Shown: positions 1 to 8,565, counted from the stretch's first letter. The stretch is 64,000 nt of DNA from Rhodanobacter sp. Soil772 (GCF_001428385.1 NZ_LMSK01000003.1:448986-512985); one strand, 5' to 3'. Made by a program: numbers and translations. The notes: generated by a model from the sequence alone, not told the origin.

Positions 1-1
1 T

Positions 2-1039
2 TTCCGCAGCAACGTGCTCGATCCGGCGCAGAATCAGCTGGGCCGCACCGCGCAGGCACTGGCCAGCGCGTTCAATGCGCAGCATGCGCAGGGCGCGGAC
101 CTGCAGGGCAAGATCGGCGGCACGTTCTTCGATGTTGCCGGCCCGACCGTGCAGGCGGCCAGCACCAACAGTGGCAGCGGCACGCTGGACGCAAGCATCG
201 GCGACATCGGTGCGCTGACCGGCAAGGACTATGTGCTGAGCTACGACGGCAGCAACTGGAGCGTGCGCGACACCAACGGCAGCAGCGTCGCGCTCAGCGG
301 CAGCGGCACCAGCGCCGATCCGTTCACCGCCGCCGGGCTGAGCCTGGTGGTGGGCGGCAGCGCCAGTGCCGGCGACAGTTTCCGCGTGCAGCCCAGCCGC
401 AACGCCGCCGCGAGTTTTTCGGTGGCGATCGACGACCCCGACAAGATCGCCGCCGCCGCGCCGCTCACCGCCGCCGCTACGGCCGGCAACACCGGCACGG
501 CGGCGCCCAGCGTCAGCATCAGCGACGGCAGCGACGCCAACCTGTTCGCCAGCAGCTCCGTCGTGTTCGCCACGGCCACCAGCTACAGCATCGACGGCGG
601 CCCGGCGCAGGTCTTTACCCCGGGCCAGCCGATCGTCCACAACGGCTGGAGCATGCAACTCAGCGGCGCGCCGCAGGCCGGCGACAGCTTCGGCGTGCAG
701 GCCAACAGCAATGCGCAGGGCGACAACAGCAACGCGCTGATGCTGGGCAAGGTCGCCAACCTCGGCGTGCTCGATGGCGGCGTCACCAGCGCGGGCCGCG
801 CCTATGGCCAGCTGGTCAGCCAGGTCGGCAGCGCCGGCGCGCTGGCCGGCGACGACTTGACCACGCAAACCGCGGTGTACCACCAGGCGATGAGTTCGCA
901 GCAAAGCGTCTCCGGCGTGAACCTGGACGAGGAGGCCGCCAACCTGTTGCGTTACCAGCAGGCGTACCAGGCTTCCGCGCAGGTCATCAGCACCGCCAAC
1001 AACATCTTCGGCGCGCTGCTCAGCGCCGTGCAGGGGTAA
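2..1039 (+). CDS. flgK: Flagellar hook-associated protein 1 (3' part, runs off left edge)
   Basis: C-terminal 345 codons of FlgK, the first hook-filament junction protein, exported by the flagellar type III apparatus. The frame is open back to base 2, so the start lies outside the window; the GTG at 14 is internal. The last ~40 residues form the conserved axial helix shared by rod and hook proteins (NLLRYQQAYQASAQVISTAN), ending AVQG. The middle is a Gly/Ser/Ala-rich outer domain with repeated short beta segments, as usual for the surface-exposed FlgK domain. flgL follows after 3 bases, the standard flgK-flgL pair, which fixes the identity despite truncation. Confidence 0.93.
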   Translation, partial: FRSNVLDPAQNQLGRTAQALASAFNAQHAQGADLQGKIGGTFFDVAGPTVQAASTNSGSGTLDASIGDIGALTGKDYVLSYDGSNWSVRDTNGSSVALSGSGTSADPFTAAGLSLVVGGSASAGDSFRVQPSRNAAASFSVAIDDPDKIAAAAPLTAAATAGNTGTAAPSVSISDGSDANLFASSSVVFATATSYSIDGGPAQVFTPGQPIVHNGWSMQLSGAPQAGDSFGVQANSNAQGDNSNALMLGKVANLGVLDGGVTSAGRAYGQLVSQVGSAGALAGDDLTTQTAVYHQAMSSQQSVSGVNLDEEAANLLRYQQAYQASAQVISTANNIFGALLSAVQG

Positions 1040-1042
1040 GCC

Positions 1043-2245
1043 ATGCGAGTCTCCACCAGCTGGATGCAGCAGCAGTCCGTCGGCAGCATGATGGACCGGC
1101 AGAGCGACCTGTCCGACCTCAACATCCAGTTGAGCACCGGCAAGCGCATCAACCAGCCGTCCGACGATCCGGTGGGCGCGGCGCGTGCGCTGGATTTATC
1201 GCATCTGACCGCGGACGTCGCGCAATACCAGCGCAACATCACCACGGCCAACGCGCGGCTGGGACTGGAAGACCAGACCCTGTCCAACGTCACCAACGTG
1301 CTGGGCCGCGTGCGCACGCTGCTGCTGCAAGCGGCCAACGGCACGCAGACCGACGAGACCCGCGGCGACATTGCCGCCGAGATGGTGCAGTTGCGCCAGC
1401 AGTTGCTCGGCCAGGCCAACAGCAAGGATGGCCAGGGCGACTACCTGTTCGCCGGCAACCGCACTGGCACCGCACCGTTCGCTTCGCAGAACGGCGTGAC
1501 CTACCTGGGCGATGACGGCCAGCGCATGGTCGCCGCCGGCCCGGGCCTGCAGGTGGCCACCGGCGATCCGGGCAGTGCGGTGTTCGCCGACATTCCCACC
1601 GGCAACGGCAGGTTCGCGATCAGCGCCGGTGCGGCCAATACGGGCAGCGCGGTAGCCGGCGCCAGCAGCGTCAGCAACCCCAACGCGAATCCTTCGGCAT
1701 GGGATGGCGGCGACTACAGCATCGTGTTCACCGCTGCCGATGCGTATGAAGTGCGCGACGGCAGCGGCACGGTGCTGGACAGCGGCAGCTACGACGCAAC
1801 CAGCGGCGGCAGCATCGTCTTCCGTGGCGCGCAGGTGGCGTTCGGCGGCACGCCCAACGCAGGCGACACGTTCTCGTTGGGCGCCTCCGCCAAACAGGAT
1901 GTGTTCACCACGCTGGACAACATCATCAACACGCTACGCCAGCCCAACGGCGGCGGTGCTGACATGCAGAACGGCATCAACACGCAGTTCGCGAATCTCG
2001 ACCAGGCGATCGACACGATCACGCGCACGCGCGGCATGGTCGGCGCGCGCATGAACGCGCTCGATCAGCAGAGCGGACTCAACGACGACCTGACCCTGCA
2101 GTACAAGAGCGCGCTGTCGGACGTGCAGGATCTGAACTACTACGACGCGATCAGCCAGCTCGGTGCGCAGACCACCGCGCTGCAGGCGGCGCAGCAGACG
2201 TTCACCAAGATCCAGGGTTCAAAATTGTTCGATTATTTGCGTTGA
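1043..2245 (+). CDS. flgL: Flagellar hook-associated protein 3
   Basis: FlgL (400 aa) is the second junction protein between hook and filament and is flagellin-like. The N-terminal helix region (residues ~1-140) carries the flagellin-type signature with LSTGKRINQPSDDPVGAARA at about 32-51; the C-terminal helix (about 330-400) ends in the typical KSALSDVQDLNYYDAISQL segment. The central region is variable beta structure. It is translationally close to flgK (3-base gap). After the stop a FliA-type promoter begins within 7 bases, so the following fliC is separately controlled. Length matches the family. Confidence 0.95.
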   Translation: MRVSTSWMQQQSVGSMMDRQSDLSDLNIQLSTGKRINQPSDDPVGAARALDLSHLTADVAQYQRNITTANARLGLEDQTLSNVTNVLGRVRTLLLQAANGTQTDETRGDIAAEMVQLRQQLLGQANSKDGQGDYLFAGNRTGTAPFASQNGVTYLGDDGQRMVAAGPGLQVATGDPGSAVFADIPTGNGRFAISAGAANTGSAVAGASSVSNPNANPSAWDGGDYSIVFTAADAYEVRDGSGTVLDSGSYDATSGGSIVFRGAQVAFGGTPNAGDTFSLGASAKQDVFTTLDNIINTLRQPNGGGADMQNGINTQFANLDQAIDTITRTRGMVGARMNALDQQSGLNDDLTLQYKSALSDVQDLNYYDAISQLGAQTTALQAAQQTFTKIQGSKLFDYLR

Positions 2246-2251
2246 CAAGGC

Positions 2252-2278
2252 TCAAGTTTCGGTGTTGTGGGTCGAAAC
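2252..2278 (+). promoter_or_regulatory. Sigma-28 (FliA) promoter of fliC
   Basis: TCAAGTTT at 2252-2259 and GTCGAAAC at 2271-2278 are separated by exactly 11 bases. This matches the FliA consensus TAAAGTTT-N11-GCCGATAA at 7 of 8 and 5 of 8 positions. It lies 93 bases upstream of the chosen fliC start, in the only gap between flgL and fliC. Flagellin genes are classical FliA targets and fliA is encoded in this window. The -35 octamer is identical to that of the promoter at 37074. Confidence 0.75.
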
Positions 2279-2371
2279 AGTTCACAAGGCGGATGCATTC
2301 AATGGTGAATCCCCGCCGGATTGTCTGAGCCGACCTCAAGTCGGCACACCACCCCGATTCGGAGAATTCCC

Positions 2372-3856
2372 ATGGTCATGAGCGTTATCACCAACATCAG
2401 CTCGCTGAATGCCCAGAAAAATCTGGCGACGTCACAGAGCAAGCTGGCCACCGCGATCTCGCGCCTCTCCTCTGGCATGCGCATCAACAGCGCCAAGGAC
2501 GACGCCGCCGGCCTCGCCATCTCGACCCGCTTCACCACCCAGATCAACGGCCTCAACCAGGCCGTCAGCAATGCCAACGACGGCATCTCGCTGGCGCAGA
2601 CCACCGAGTCCGCGTTGAACGAGGTGACCAACAACATGCAGCGCATCCGCACGCTGGCGGTGCAGTCGGCCAACGCCACCAACTCCGACAGCGACCGCGC
2701 CGCGCTCGACGCCGAAGTGCAGCAGCGTCTGTCGGAAATCACCCGCATCTCGCAGCAGACCACGTTCAACGGTCGCCACGTGCTCGACGGCACCTTCGGC
2801 AGCGCCGCGTTCCAGATCGGCGCGAACGTCGGCGAAACGATTTCGGTGAACCTGAGCCAGGGCGCCGGCGCCAAGCAGGTCGGTCAGATGGCCACCTCGG
2901 CGACCGGTGACATCAGCAGCCTGTTCCTGTCCGGCGGTACCGCGGCTGTCGCAGGCACACCAGCCGTTGACGGTACAGCGACCAGCGCCGATGTCAGTGG
3001 CGGCGTCACGGTTGCCGGTGATTTCTCGATCGATCTGGGCGACGGCAACGGCGCGCATGCTATTGCCGACGGTACGTATGCGGATGCTTCCGCACTCGCT
3101 ACGGCGATCAATACCGCCGCAGGCTCCACCGTCGCGGCCGACAACGGTGATGGCACCCTGACCGTCACCAACAGCACCGCCAATGGCTTTACCTTCAGCG
3201 GCGCCCAGGCAACTACCGCTGGTTTGAGCACGGTCGCCGCGCAAACGCCGGCCACTGCAGGCACTCCGGCCGTAGCTGGAACCCCGTCCGACCTGACCCT
3301 CGCCAGCGGCGACCTGACCATCGACGGTACCGACATGGCGGGTACCTACAAGGACGCCCAGAGCCTGGTCGATGCGATCAACAGCAAGGGCGTTGCCGGT
3401 GTTTCCGCCTACTACGACAGCAGCAGCAAGGAAATGCACCTGAACGCGCAGGCTGCATTGACCGTGAACGGCGCCAAGGCCGCTGCAGGCGCGGGCAAAC
3501 TGGGCTTCACCGGTGCCGGCGCCACCGCCATTGCCACCGGCGGCGATCTGGCCAGCAGCAACGTGAAGACCGTGAGCGGCGCGAACGACACCATCAGCCG
3601 CATCGATGCCGCCTTGGGCACCATCAGCTCCATGCGCAGCGACCTCGGCGCGGTGCAGAACCGTTTCGATTCCACCATCGCCAACCTGCAGACCATCTCG
3701 CAGAACCTCAGCTCGTCGCGCAGCCAGATCCAGGATGCCGACTTCGCCGCGGAGACCGCGAACATGTCCAGCGCGAACATCCTGCAACAGGCCGGTGTCT
3801 CGGTGCTGGCGCAGGCCAACGCTTCCACGCAGAGCGTGCTCAAGCTGCTGCAGTAA
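2372..3856 (+). CDS. fliC: Flagellin
   Basis: Filament subunit, 494 aa from the ATG at 2372, which follows GGAG at 2361-2364; an upstream in-frame codon at 2321 has no such site. N-terminal D0/D1 (about 1-175) reads SVITNISSLNAQKNLATSQS, then LSSGMRINSAKDDAAGLAIS, textbook flagellin. C-terminal D1/D0 (about 400-494) ends in the helix with SVLKLLQ. The central domain (about 180-385) holds two related modules, each opening with a TPAV linker and containing a GTYxDAxxLxxAIN segment (flagellin IN-type motif), spaced about 100 residues. Export goes through the flagellar T3SS; FliS, two genes on, is the chaperone. Confidence 0.97.
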   Translation: MVMSVITNISSLNAQKNLATSQSKLATAISRLSSGMRINSAKDDAAGLAISTRFTTQINGLNQAVSNANDGISLAQTTESALNEVTNNMQRIRTLAVQSANATNSDSDRAALDAEVQQRLSEITRISQQTTFNGRHVLDGTFGSAAFQIGANVGETISVNLSQGAGAKQVGQMATSATGDISSLFLSGGTAAVAGTPAVDGTATSADVSGGVTVAGDFSIDLGDGNGAHAIADGTYADASALATAINTAAGSTVAADNGDGTLTVTNSTANGFTFSGAQATTAGLSTVAAQTPATAGTPAVAGTPSDLTLASGDLTIDGTDMAGTYKDAQSLVDAINSKGVAGVSAYYDSSSKEMHLNAQAALTVNGAKAAAGAGKLGFTGAGATAIATGGDLASSNVKTVSGANDTISRIDAALGTISSMRSDLGAVQNRFDSTIANLQTISQNLSSSRSQIQDADFAAETANMSSANILQQAGVSVLAQANASTQSVLKLLQ

Positions 3857-3865
3857 CTTGCCGCC

Positions 3866-3895
3866 GGAACGGCCGCGGATGTCCGCGGCCGTTCC
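3866..3895 (+). terminator. Hairpin after fliC
   Basis: A perfect 14-base inverted repeat (3866-3879 pairs with 3882-3895) starts 9 bases after the fliC stop. It is followed by ATTTG rather than a full T-tract. Likely a terminator or 3' stabilising stem that separates abundant fliC mRNA from fliD, whose start is 24 bases further on. With the weak T-tract, partial read-through into fliD is plausible. Confidence 0.65.
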
Positions 3896-3919
3896 ATTTG
3901 AAACCAGGAAAGTCCGATC

Positions 3920-5314
3920 ATGGCGATAACCGTCAATTCCACGACACCCACCACAGGCCTGTTGACCTCGATGGGTGTCGGATCGGGCCTCGATGTGGCC
4001 ACCTTGGTCAGCCAGCTGGTGGCAGCGAAGAAGGCTCCCCAGCAGAACCAGATCACCGACCAGGCGACCACCGCCAACACCCAGCTTTCGGCCCTGGGCC
4101 AGATCAACGCCGCGCTCTCCGCGCTGCAGTCGGCCATGGCCTCGATCAGCGACGGCAGCGCGTTCAGCGCGCGCAACGTCACCAGCAGCGATACCGATGT
4201 ACTGAATGCCACCGCCACCGGCACGGCCGTGGCCGGCAGCTACAAGATCGAAGTGACCCAGCTGGCCAGCGCCCTCAAGGCGTCGTCCGGCGCATTCACC
4301 GACAGCAGCACTCAGATCGGCACGGGTACCCTCACCATCACGGTGGGCGGCCAGGCCATGAATCTTTCCATCGATGGCAGCAATGGTTCGCTGGCGTCGA
4401 TCCGCGACGCGATCAACAAGGCCAGCGACAATCCCGGCGTGAGCGCCACCATCGTCAACGGCACCGACGGCGCACACCTGGTGCTGAGCGGTACCCGCAC
4501 CGGCGCAGCCAATGGCTTCACGGTGTCGAGCAGCGGCGGCGACGGCGGCCTTGCCGCGCTCAACTACGACGCAAGCGCCAGCAGCGGCAACAGTCTGACC
4601 GTGATCAATGCGGCCAGCGACGCGCTCTACACCATCGACGGCCTGGCCGCGAACAGCGCCGGCAACAGCATCAGCACGGCCAGCGACGGACTCACCCTCA
4701 ACCTGTCCACGCTGGGCACCAGCACGGTCAGCGTGGCCGATGACCCGTCCAAGGCCACCAGCGCGCTGAGCAACCTGGTCAATACCTACAACAGCTTCGT
4801 CGGGATCTACCAGAACCTGACCAAGTACGACGTCACCAGCAAGACCGCCGGCGCGATGATCGGCGACGCCACGCTCAACGGCATCAACAGCACCTTGTCG
4901 CGGATCATCGGCGGCAGCGCCAACGGCGCCAGCCTGTCTTCCATCGGCATCTCGTTGCAGGTGGACGGCACCCTGAAACTGGACAACGACAAGCTTTCCG
5001 CCGCGCTCGGCGACGGCGGCAAGCAGGTCGGCGCCCTGTTCGGCGGCACCAACGGCTTCTCCGCCCAGCTGGGCGCGCAGTTGACCCAGTGGGTTGGTGA
5101 TGACGGCGTGCTGGCCGGGCGCACCGACAGCATCAGCCAGCAGTTGAAGGACCTGGGCGACCAGCAGACCGCACTGAACACGCGCATGGACAGCCTCACC
5201 GCGCGCTACCAGGCGCAGTTCAGCGCGCTCGACACGCTGATGTCCAAGCTCAACAGCACCAGCAGTTATCTGCAGCAGCAGTTTGACGCGCTCACCAACG
5301 CCAACAAGAAGTAG
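3920..5314 (+). CDS. fliD: Flagellar filament capping protein
   Basis: FliD (HAP2, 464 aa) forms the cap at the filament tip under which flagellin folds. The N-terminal FliD domain is seen at residues ~15-115 (GVGSGLDVATLVSQLVAAKK, then long helices). A flagellin IN-type repeat lies near 140-180 (SLASIRDAINKASDNPGVSA), and the C-terminal domain (about 270-464) ends in a coiled coil with LMSKLNSTSSYLQQQFDALT. AGGAAAG at 3906-3912 is the ribosome site. Length is usual. It follows fliC and precedes its export chaperone genes fliS and fliT. Confidence 0.96.
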   Translation: MAITVNSTTPTTGLLTSMGVGSGLDVATLVSQLVAAKKAPQQNQITDQATTANTQLSALGQINAALSALQSAMASISDGSAFSARNVTSSDTDVLNATATGTAVAGSYKIEVTQLASALKASSGAFTDSSTQIGTGTLTITVGGQAMNLSIDGSNGSLASIRDAINKASDNPGVSATIVNGTDGAHLVLSGTRTGAANGFTVSSSGGDGGLAALNYDASASSGNSLTVINAASDALYTIDGLAANSAGNSISTASDGLTLNLSTLGTSTVSVADDPSKATSALSNLVNTYNSFVGIYQNLTKYDVTSKTAGAMIGDATLNGINSTLSRIIGGSANGASLSSIGISLQVDGTLKLDNDKLSAALGDGGKQVGALFGGTNGFSAQLGAQLTQWVGDDGVLAGRTDSISQQLKDLGDQQTALNTRMDSLTARYQAQFSALDTLMSKLNSTSSYLQQQFDALTNANKK

Positions 5315-5345
5315 TTCTCAGGGACACCAGCAAGAGGATATGGTC

Positions 5346-5753
5346 ATGGCATTCGGCTACGGCGCAGGCGCCTATCAACAAGTTCGCTCACATAGCGGGG
5401 TGGAGTCGGCGGACCCGCACGGACTGATCACGCTGCTGATGGATGGCGCGCTGGAGCGGCTGGTGAAGGCCCGCGCGCACATGGTTCGTGGCGAGGTCGC
5501 CGCCAAGGGCGAGGCGATCACGCGCTGCATCGAGATCCTCGGCGGATTGCGCGGAAGCCTCGATCGCAAGGCCGATCCGGTGTTGGTCGAGCGGCTGGAT
5601 TCGCTGTACGACTACATGAGCCGCCGCCTGCTGCAGGCCAACCTGCGCGACGACGCCAGCCTGATCGACGAGGTCAGCAACCTGCTGCAACCCATCCGCG
5701 ACAGCTGGGTGAAAATTGCCCCCGCCGCGGCCCAGCCTGCGACCGGCGCGTGA
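5346..5753 (+). CDS. fliS: Flagellin export chaperone
   Basis: FliS (135 aa) binds the flagellin C-terminus in the cytoplasm and prevents early polymerisation. The ATG at 5346 is chosen because AGAGGA (5333-5338) is 7 bases upstream; an ATG at 5340 would be too close. Helical-bundle features are clear: a YxQVRSHSGVESADPHGLI N-terminus, LMDGALERLVKARAHM and a C-terminal LLQPIRDSW motif. The stop overlaps the start of the next gene by 4 bases (GTGA), indicating coupling with the FliT-like gene. Confidence 0.95.
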   Translation: MAFGYGAGAYQQVRSHSGVESADPHGLITLLMDGALERLVKARAHMVRGEVAAKGEAITRCIEILGGLRGSLDRKADPVLVERLDSLYDYMSRRLLQANLRDDASLIDEVSNLLQPIRDSWVKIAPAAAQPATGA

Positions 5754-6034
5754 GCACGGGCATCCTGGAACGCGCGCTGCGGCTGACCCACAGCATGCTG
5801 GCCGCCGCGCACGCGCAGGAATGGTCGCGGCTGATCGAGCTGGAGGCCGAGCGCGAGCCGTTGCTGCTGCGCCGGCATGCGTCTGACCCGGCCAGCCTCG
5901 CGCAGCTGGACGAGATTCTGGCGTACGATCGCCGGCTGCAGGCGATCGTCGGCAGCGCGCGGGATTCAGCCGCCGGACAATGGCAGCGGGAAACCGATCG
6001 CGCCCGCGCGATCGCCGCCTACGCACAGCCGTGA
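5750..6034 (+). CDS. fliT: FliT-like flagellar chaperone
   Basis: A 94-aa, all-helical, Arg/Glu-rich protein starting at a GTG that overlaps the fliS stop by 4 bases. Position directly after fliS, size, and the central segment LIELEAEREPLLLRRHA resemble the FliT family, which chaperones FliD for export and in enterics also regulates FlhDC. FliT sequences are poorly conserved, so the call rests largely on context. The four-base overlap indicates translational coupling to fliS. Confidence 0.7.
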   Translation: MSTGILERALRLTHSMLAAAHAQEWSRLIELEAEREPLLLRRHASDPASLAQLDEILAYDRRLQAIVGSARDSAAGQWQRETDRARAIAAYAQP

Positions 6035-6114
6035 CGCGCCGCGGCTGCTGAGTTCTTATCTCCGAAAGCCGCCGGCGTGGTGGTTTCGGCATCACTGCGT
6101 CGCGGAGCCGCGCC

Positions 6115-6699
6115 ATGACTTCAGACAGTATGACTCCGGGCAGCATGACCCCGGCCAGCTGGGACGATTTCGAGCAGCGGGTCAGCTGCGAAGAGAGCCT
6201 GCACGCCGACTGCGAGCCGCTTGCCTGGCCGCCGCCGCCGGCGCAGCTGCAGCAGTTTTCCGAACGCAACGCGAACACGCTGGCGGCGATCGCGGCACTG
6301 GAAGAGCGCCGTGCCGATACCGGCGAGGACGACAGTCCGCTGATGCAGGAAATCCTGCGGATGGATGCCAAGCTCACCATGCTCGTGGAGATCGTCAACA
6401 ACCTGCTGGTGCCCGGCAGCGTGCTGCCGCCGCGGCAGCTGCTGCGCTTCAATGCGACCGGGGCGATCCTGCCCGCCGGCCTGGCGCCGGCCGGCGACGG
6501 ACTGTTGCTGCGCATCCGCTTCGATCTCTGCCGAAGCCTTCCGCTTGAACTCGCCGCGCGAGTGGAACGTCAATTCGACGATGGTCGGGTGTTCGTGGTT
6601 TTCGCGCCGCTCGGCGATGTGTTGGGTGACGCAATTGAGCGACTGGTTTTCCGCCATCACCGACGCAAAGTGGCAGGGGCGCGCCAGCTGATCGGTTAA
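6115..6699 (+). CDS. Atypical PilZ-domain protein (candidate c-di-GMP-linked regulator)
   Basis: A 194-aa cytoplasmic protein. It resembles the atypical PilZ family found next to fliS/fliD in xanthomonads: a long central helix with heptad-like hydrophobic spacing (about 82-107, MQEILRMDAKLTMLVEIVNN) followed by a beta-rich half (about 108-190). The canonical RxxxR and D/NxSxxG c-di-GMP motifs are not obvious, which fits non-binding, oligomer-forming PilZ variants. FNATGAILPAG may be a degenerate NxSxxG site. It lies between fliT and fleQ, both c-di-GMP-sensitive flagellar functions in relatives. Function is inferred. Confidence 0.6.
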   Translation: MTSDSMTPGSMTPASWDDFEQRVSCEESLHADCEPLAWPPPPAQLQQFSERNANTLAAIAALEERRADTGEDDSPLMQEILRMDAKLTMLVEIVNNLLVPGSVLPPRQLLRFNATGAILPAGLAPAGDGLLLRIRFDLCRSLPLELAARVERQFDDGRVFVVFAPLGDVLGDAIERLVFRHHRRKVAGARQLIG

Positions 6700-7045
6700 A
6701 GCGCGCTTTGGTCGGCAGACGCTGTGTGACGTGGTTCGCACTTACGAAACCCGGTCCGCAGTTGCTTCGACGCCGATCACACCTGCCGCGTGTGCACTGC
6801 CGCGTTGCGGATGCCACGCAAACGTTTTTGTTTCATGCAGTTACAGGGAACGCCCACGTATGTTCGCCGGCGCGAGGGCGTCAGCTTTCCCGGCATGTGA
6901 CGTTTTACCGTCGCGATGGCCTGAAAAATTGGCCTCCTTATTGCTCATGGTTCATCAGGCCGGCAACGGAAACCCGGCACCGATGAAAAAGTGGCCTCGC
7001 TGGAAGCGGGGACCGCCAAACAAGCAGTGTGGTAAGGAGAAAGCG
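6700..7045. other. 346-base leader region before fleQ
   Basis: No gene is supported here. A frame open from 6731 into fleQ lacks a ribosome site and its extra N-terminus looks like random GC-rich sequence. The region is less GC-rich than its surroundings in places (6820-6950) and holds the sigma-54 type site at 6930-6944, leaving a leader of about 100 bases to the fleQ start. I see no terminator or repeat. Confidence 0.5.
6930..6944 (+). promoter_or_regulatory. Sigma-54 type promoter of fleQ
   Basis: TGGC at 6930-6933 and TTGC at 6941-6944 place GG and GC 10 bases apart, as required for a -24/-12 element (consensus TGGCAC-N5-TTGC). The inner -24 bases are CT rather than AC, so it is weaker than the sites at 8550 and 15671. 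It lies about 100 bases upstream of the fleQ start. If real, fleQ transcription needs RpoN. Confidence 0.5.
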
Positions 7046-8470
7046 ATGCAGAAATTCGACTTCCTGGTCATCGAATCCGATGAGACGCGTGTGGAGTCCG
7101 TGCTCTCGGCGCTCCACTTCCTCGGCTACCGGCCACAGCATGGCGCCGCCTGCCGCGAGACGGACGAATCCACCCATGCATGGCGCGCGGTGTACATCGG
7201 CAGCGTCGACGATGCCGCCGAGGCGGAACGTCAGTTCGCCCTGCTGGGCACCGCCGCGTCGCACGCTCCGGTATTGCTGGCGAGCGACTCGGCCTGGGTC
7301 GAACGCTTCAGCGCGCCGACGTCGCCGTTTGCCGCGCGGGTGGCCACGCTGGCGTTCCCGCTGCGCTACGAGAAGATGGCCGAGGCCATGCGCAATATCT
7401 ACGCGCGCCTGCTTGGCGGCCAGTCCAGTGGCTTGCGCTTTGTCGGCAACTCGGCGCCGATGATCCGCGTCAACGGCTTGATCCGCCAAGTCGCGCCGTT
7501 CGATTCCACCGTGCTGGTGCTGGGCGAATCGGGCACCGGCAAGGAAATGGTGGCGCGCGCGATCCACGAGCATTCGCCGCGCCGGGACAAGCCCTTCGTG
7601 GCGATCAACTGCGGGGCGATTCCGGCGGAGTTGCTGGAGAGCGAGCTGTTCGGTCACGAGAAGGGCTCCTTCACCGGTGCGATCAGCGCGCGCAAGGGCC
7701 GTTTCGAAATGGCCGAAGGCGGCACCCTGTTCCTCGACGAAGTCGGCGACATGAGCCTGCCGATGCAGGTGAAGCTGCTGCGCGTGCTGCAGGAGCGCGC
7801 CTACGAGCGGGTGGGCGGCAGCAAGACCATGCGCTGCGACGTGCGCATCATCGCCGCCACGCATCGCAACCTGGAGCAGTCGATCGCCAGCGACCGGTTT
7901 CGCGAGGATCTGTTCTATCGCCTCAGCGTGTTTCCGCTCGAACTGCCGTCGCTGCGCGAACGGCTGGAGGACCTGCCGATCCTGATCGGCGAGTTCAACC
8001 AGCGCCTCGCCCGCCGCGGGCTGGGCGTGGTGCGCTTCAGCGCCGGTGCGATGCAGGCGTTGCGCGCGCATGCCTGGCCGGGCAACGTGCGCGAGCTTTC
8101 CAACCTGGTCGAGCGCATGGCGATCCTGTTCCCGCATGGCGAGGTGCGCGGCAGCGACCTGCCGAAGAAATATCGCGACCAGCAGATCGGCGACGAAATG
8201 CACGGCGCGGCCCTGCTGGCGCTGATGGAAGATGAGTTGCCGTCGGACGAGGCCGGCGTGCAGCCGGTATCCGAATCGCTGCGCATCCTGCCCGAGCATG
8301 GCCTCGACCTGAAGGATCACCTGGCCGACATCGAAGTGGGGCTGATCCGCCAGGCCCTCGATGCCACCGGCGGCGTGGTGGCGCACGCGGCGCGGCTGCT
8401 GCACATGCAGCGCACCACCCTGGTGGAAAAACTGCGCAAGTACGGGTTGCAGAACAGCCTGGCGGCGTAG
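7046..8470 (+). CDS. fleQ: Sigma-54-dependent flagellar master activator
   Basis: FleQ/FlrA family enhancer-binding protein, 474 aa. The start at 7046 has AAGGAG at 7034-7039. N-terminal receiver-like FleQ domain (1-120) lacks an obvious phosphoacceptor Asp. The AAA+ domain (about 140-375) has Walker A GESGTGKE, Walker [12 protein letters not shown] and the sigma-54 contact loop as GSFTGA instead of GAFTGA. A C-terminal Fis-type HTH ([20 protein letters not shown]) binds DNA. It should activate the sigma-54 promoters at 8550 and 15671. In Pseudomonas FleQ also binds c-di-GMP and the antagonist FleN/FlhG, encoded here at 25271. Confidence 0.94.
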   Translation: MQKFDFLVIESDETRVESVLSALHFLGYRPQHGAACRETDESTHAWRAVYIGSVDDAAEAERQFALLGTAASHAPVLLASDSAWVERFSAPTSPFAARVATLAFPLRYEKMAEAMRNIYARLLGGQSSGLRFVGNSAPMIRVNGLIRQVAPFDSTVLVLGESGTGKEMVARAIHEHSPRRDKPFVAINCGAIPAELLESELFGHEKGSFTGAISARKGRFEMAEGGTLFLDEVGDMSLPMQVKLLRVLQERAYERVGGSKTMRCDVRIIAATHRNLEQSIASDRFREDLFYRLSVFPLELPSLRERLEDLPILIGEFNQRLARRGLGVVRFSAGAMQALRAHAWPGNVRELSNLVERMAILFPHGEVRGSDLPKKYRDQQIGDEMHGAALLALMEDELPSDEAGVQPVSESLRILPEHGLDLKDHLADIEVGLIRQALDATGGVVAHAARLLHMQRTTLVEKLRKYGLQNSLAA

Positions 8471-8473
8471 GGC

Positions 8474-8541
8474 CGGGAGTCGGGATTCGGGATTCGAAAC
8501 GGCAAAGGCTCGTCGGCCCCGCACTGCTCTGACGAATCCCG
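8474..8541. repeat. GGGATTCG/CGAATCCC inverted repeat, copy 1
   Basis: CGGGATTCGGGATTCG (8481-8496) is two tandem GGGATTC heptamers. The reverse complement CGAATCCCG recurs at 8533-8541, about 36 bases on, giving a stem with a long loop. The same design, with three heptamers per arm, occurs between flhA and flhF (23892-23980). The right arm ends 8 bases before the fliE sigma-54 -24 box. Confidence 0.7.
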
Positions 8542-8549
8542 GAAGAAGC

Positions 8550-8565
8550 TGGCACGGCTCGTGCA
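8550..8565 (+). promoter_or_regulatory. Sigma-54 promoter of the fliE operon
   Basis: TGGCACG at 8550-8556 followed by GTGCA at 8561-8565. GG and GC are 10 bases apart and the -24 half is a perfect consensus; the -12 half has GTGC for TTGC. It is 57 bases upstream of the -12 to fliE start. It should drive fliE-fliF-fliG-fliH-fliI-fliJ with FleQ as activator. Confidence 0.8.

Noticed and set aside
14..1039. flgK starting at the GTG at base 14
   Set aside because: The frame is open to the window edge and FlgK is normally far longer with a conserved N-terminal rod domain, so this is a truncated 3' part.
2432..4477. 681-residue open frame on the minus strand over fliC and fliD
   Set aside because: It is a Gly/Ala/Arg/His-rich shadow of two certain flagellar genes, with no domain and no ribosome site. 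The same holds for the minus-strand frames 34924-37341 and 37522-39441 over cheA and mcp.
6731..7045. N-terminal extension of fleQ by 105 codons
   Set aside because: No ribosome site, composition unlike the rest of FleQ, and it would span the -24/-12 site. The start at 7046 has AAGGAG and the family N-terminus.
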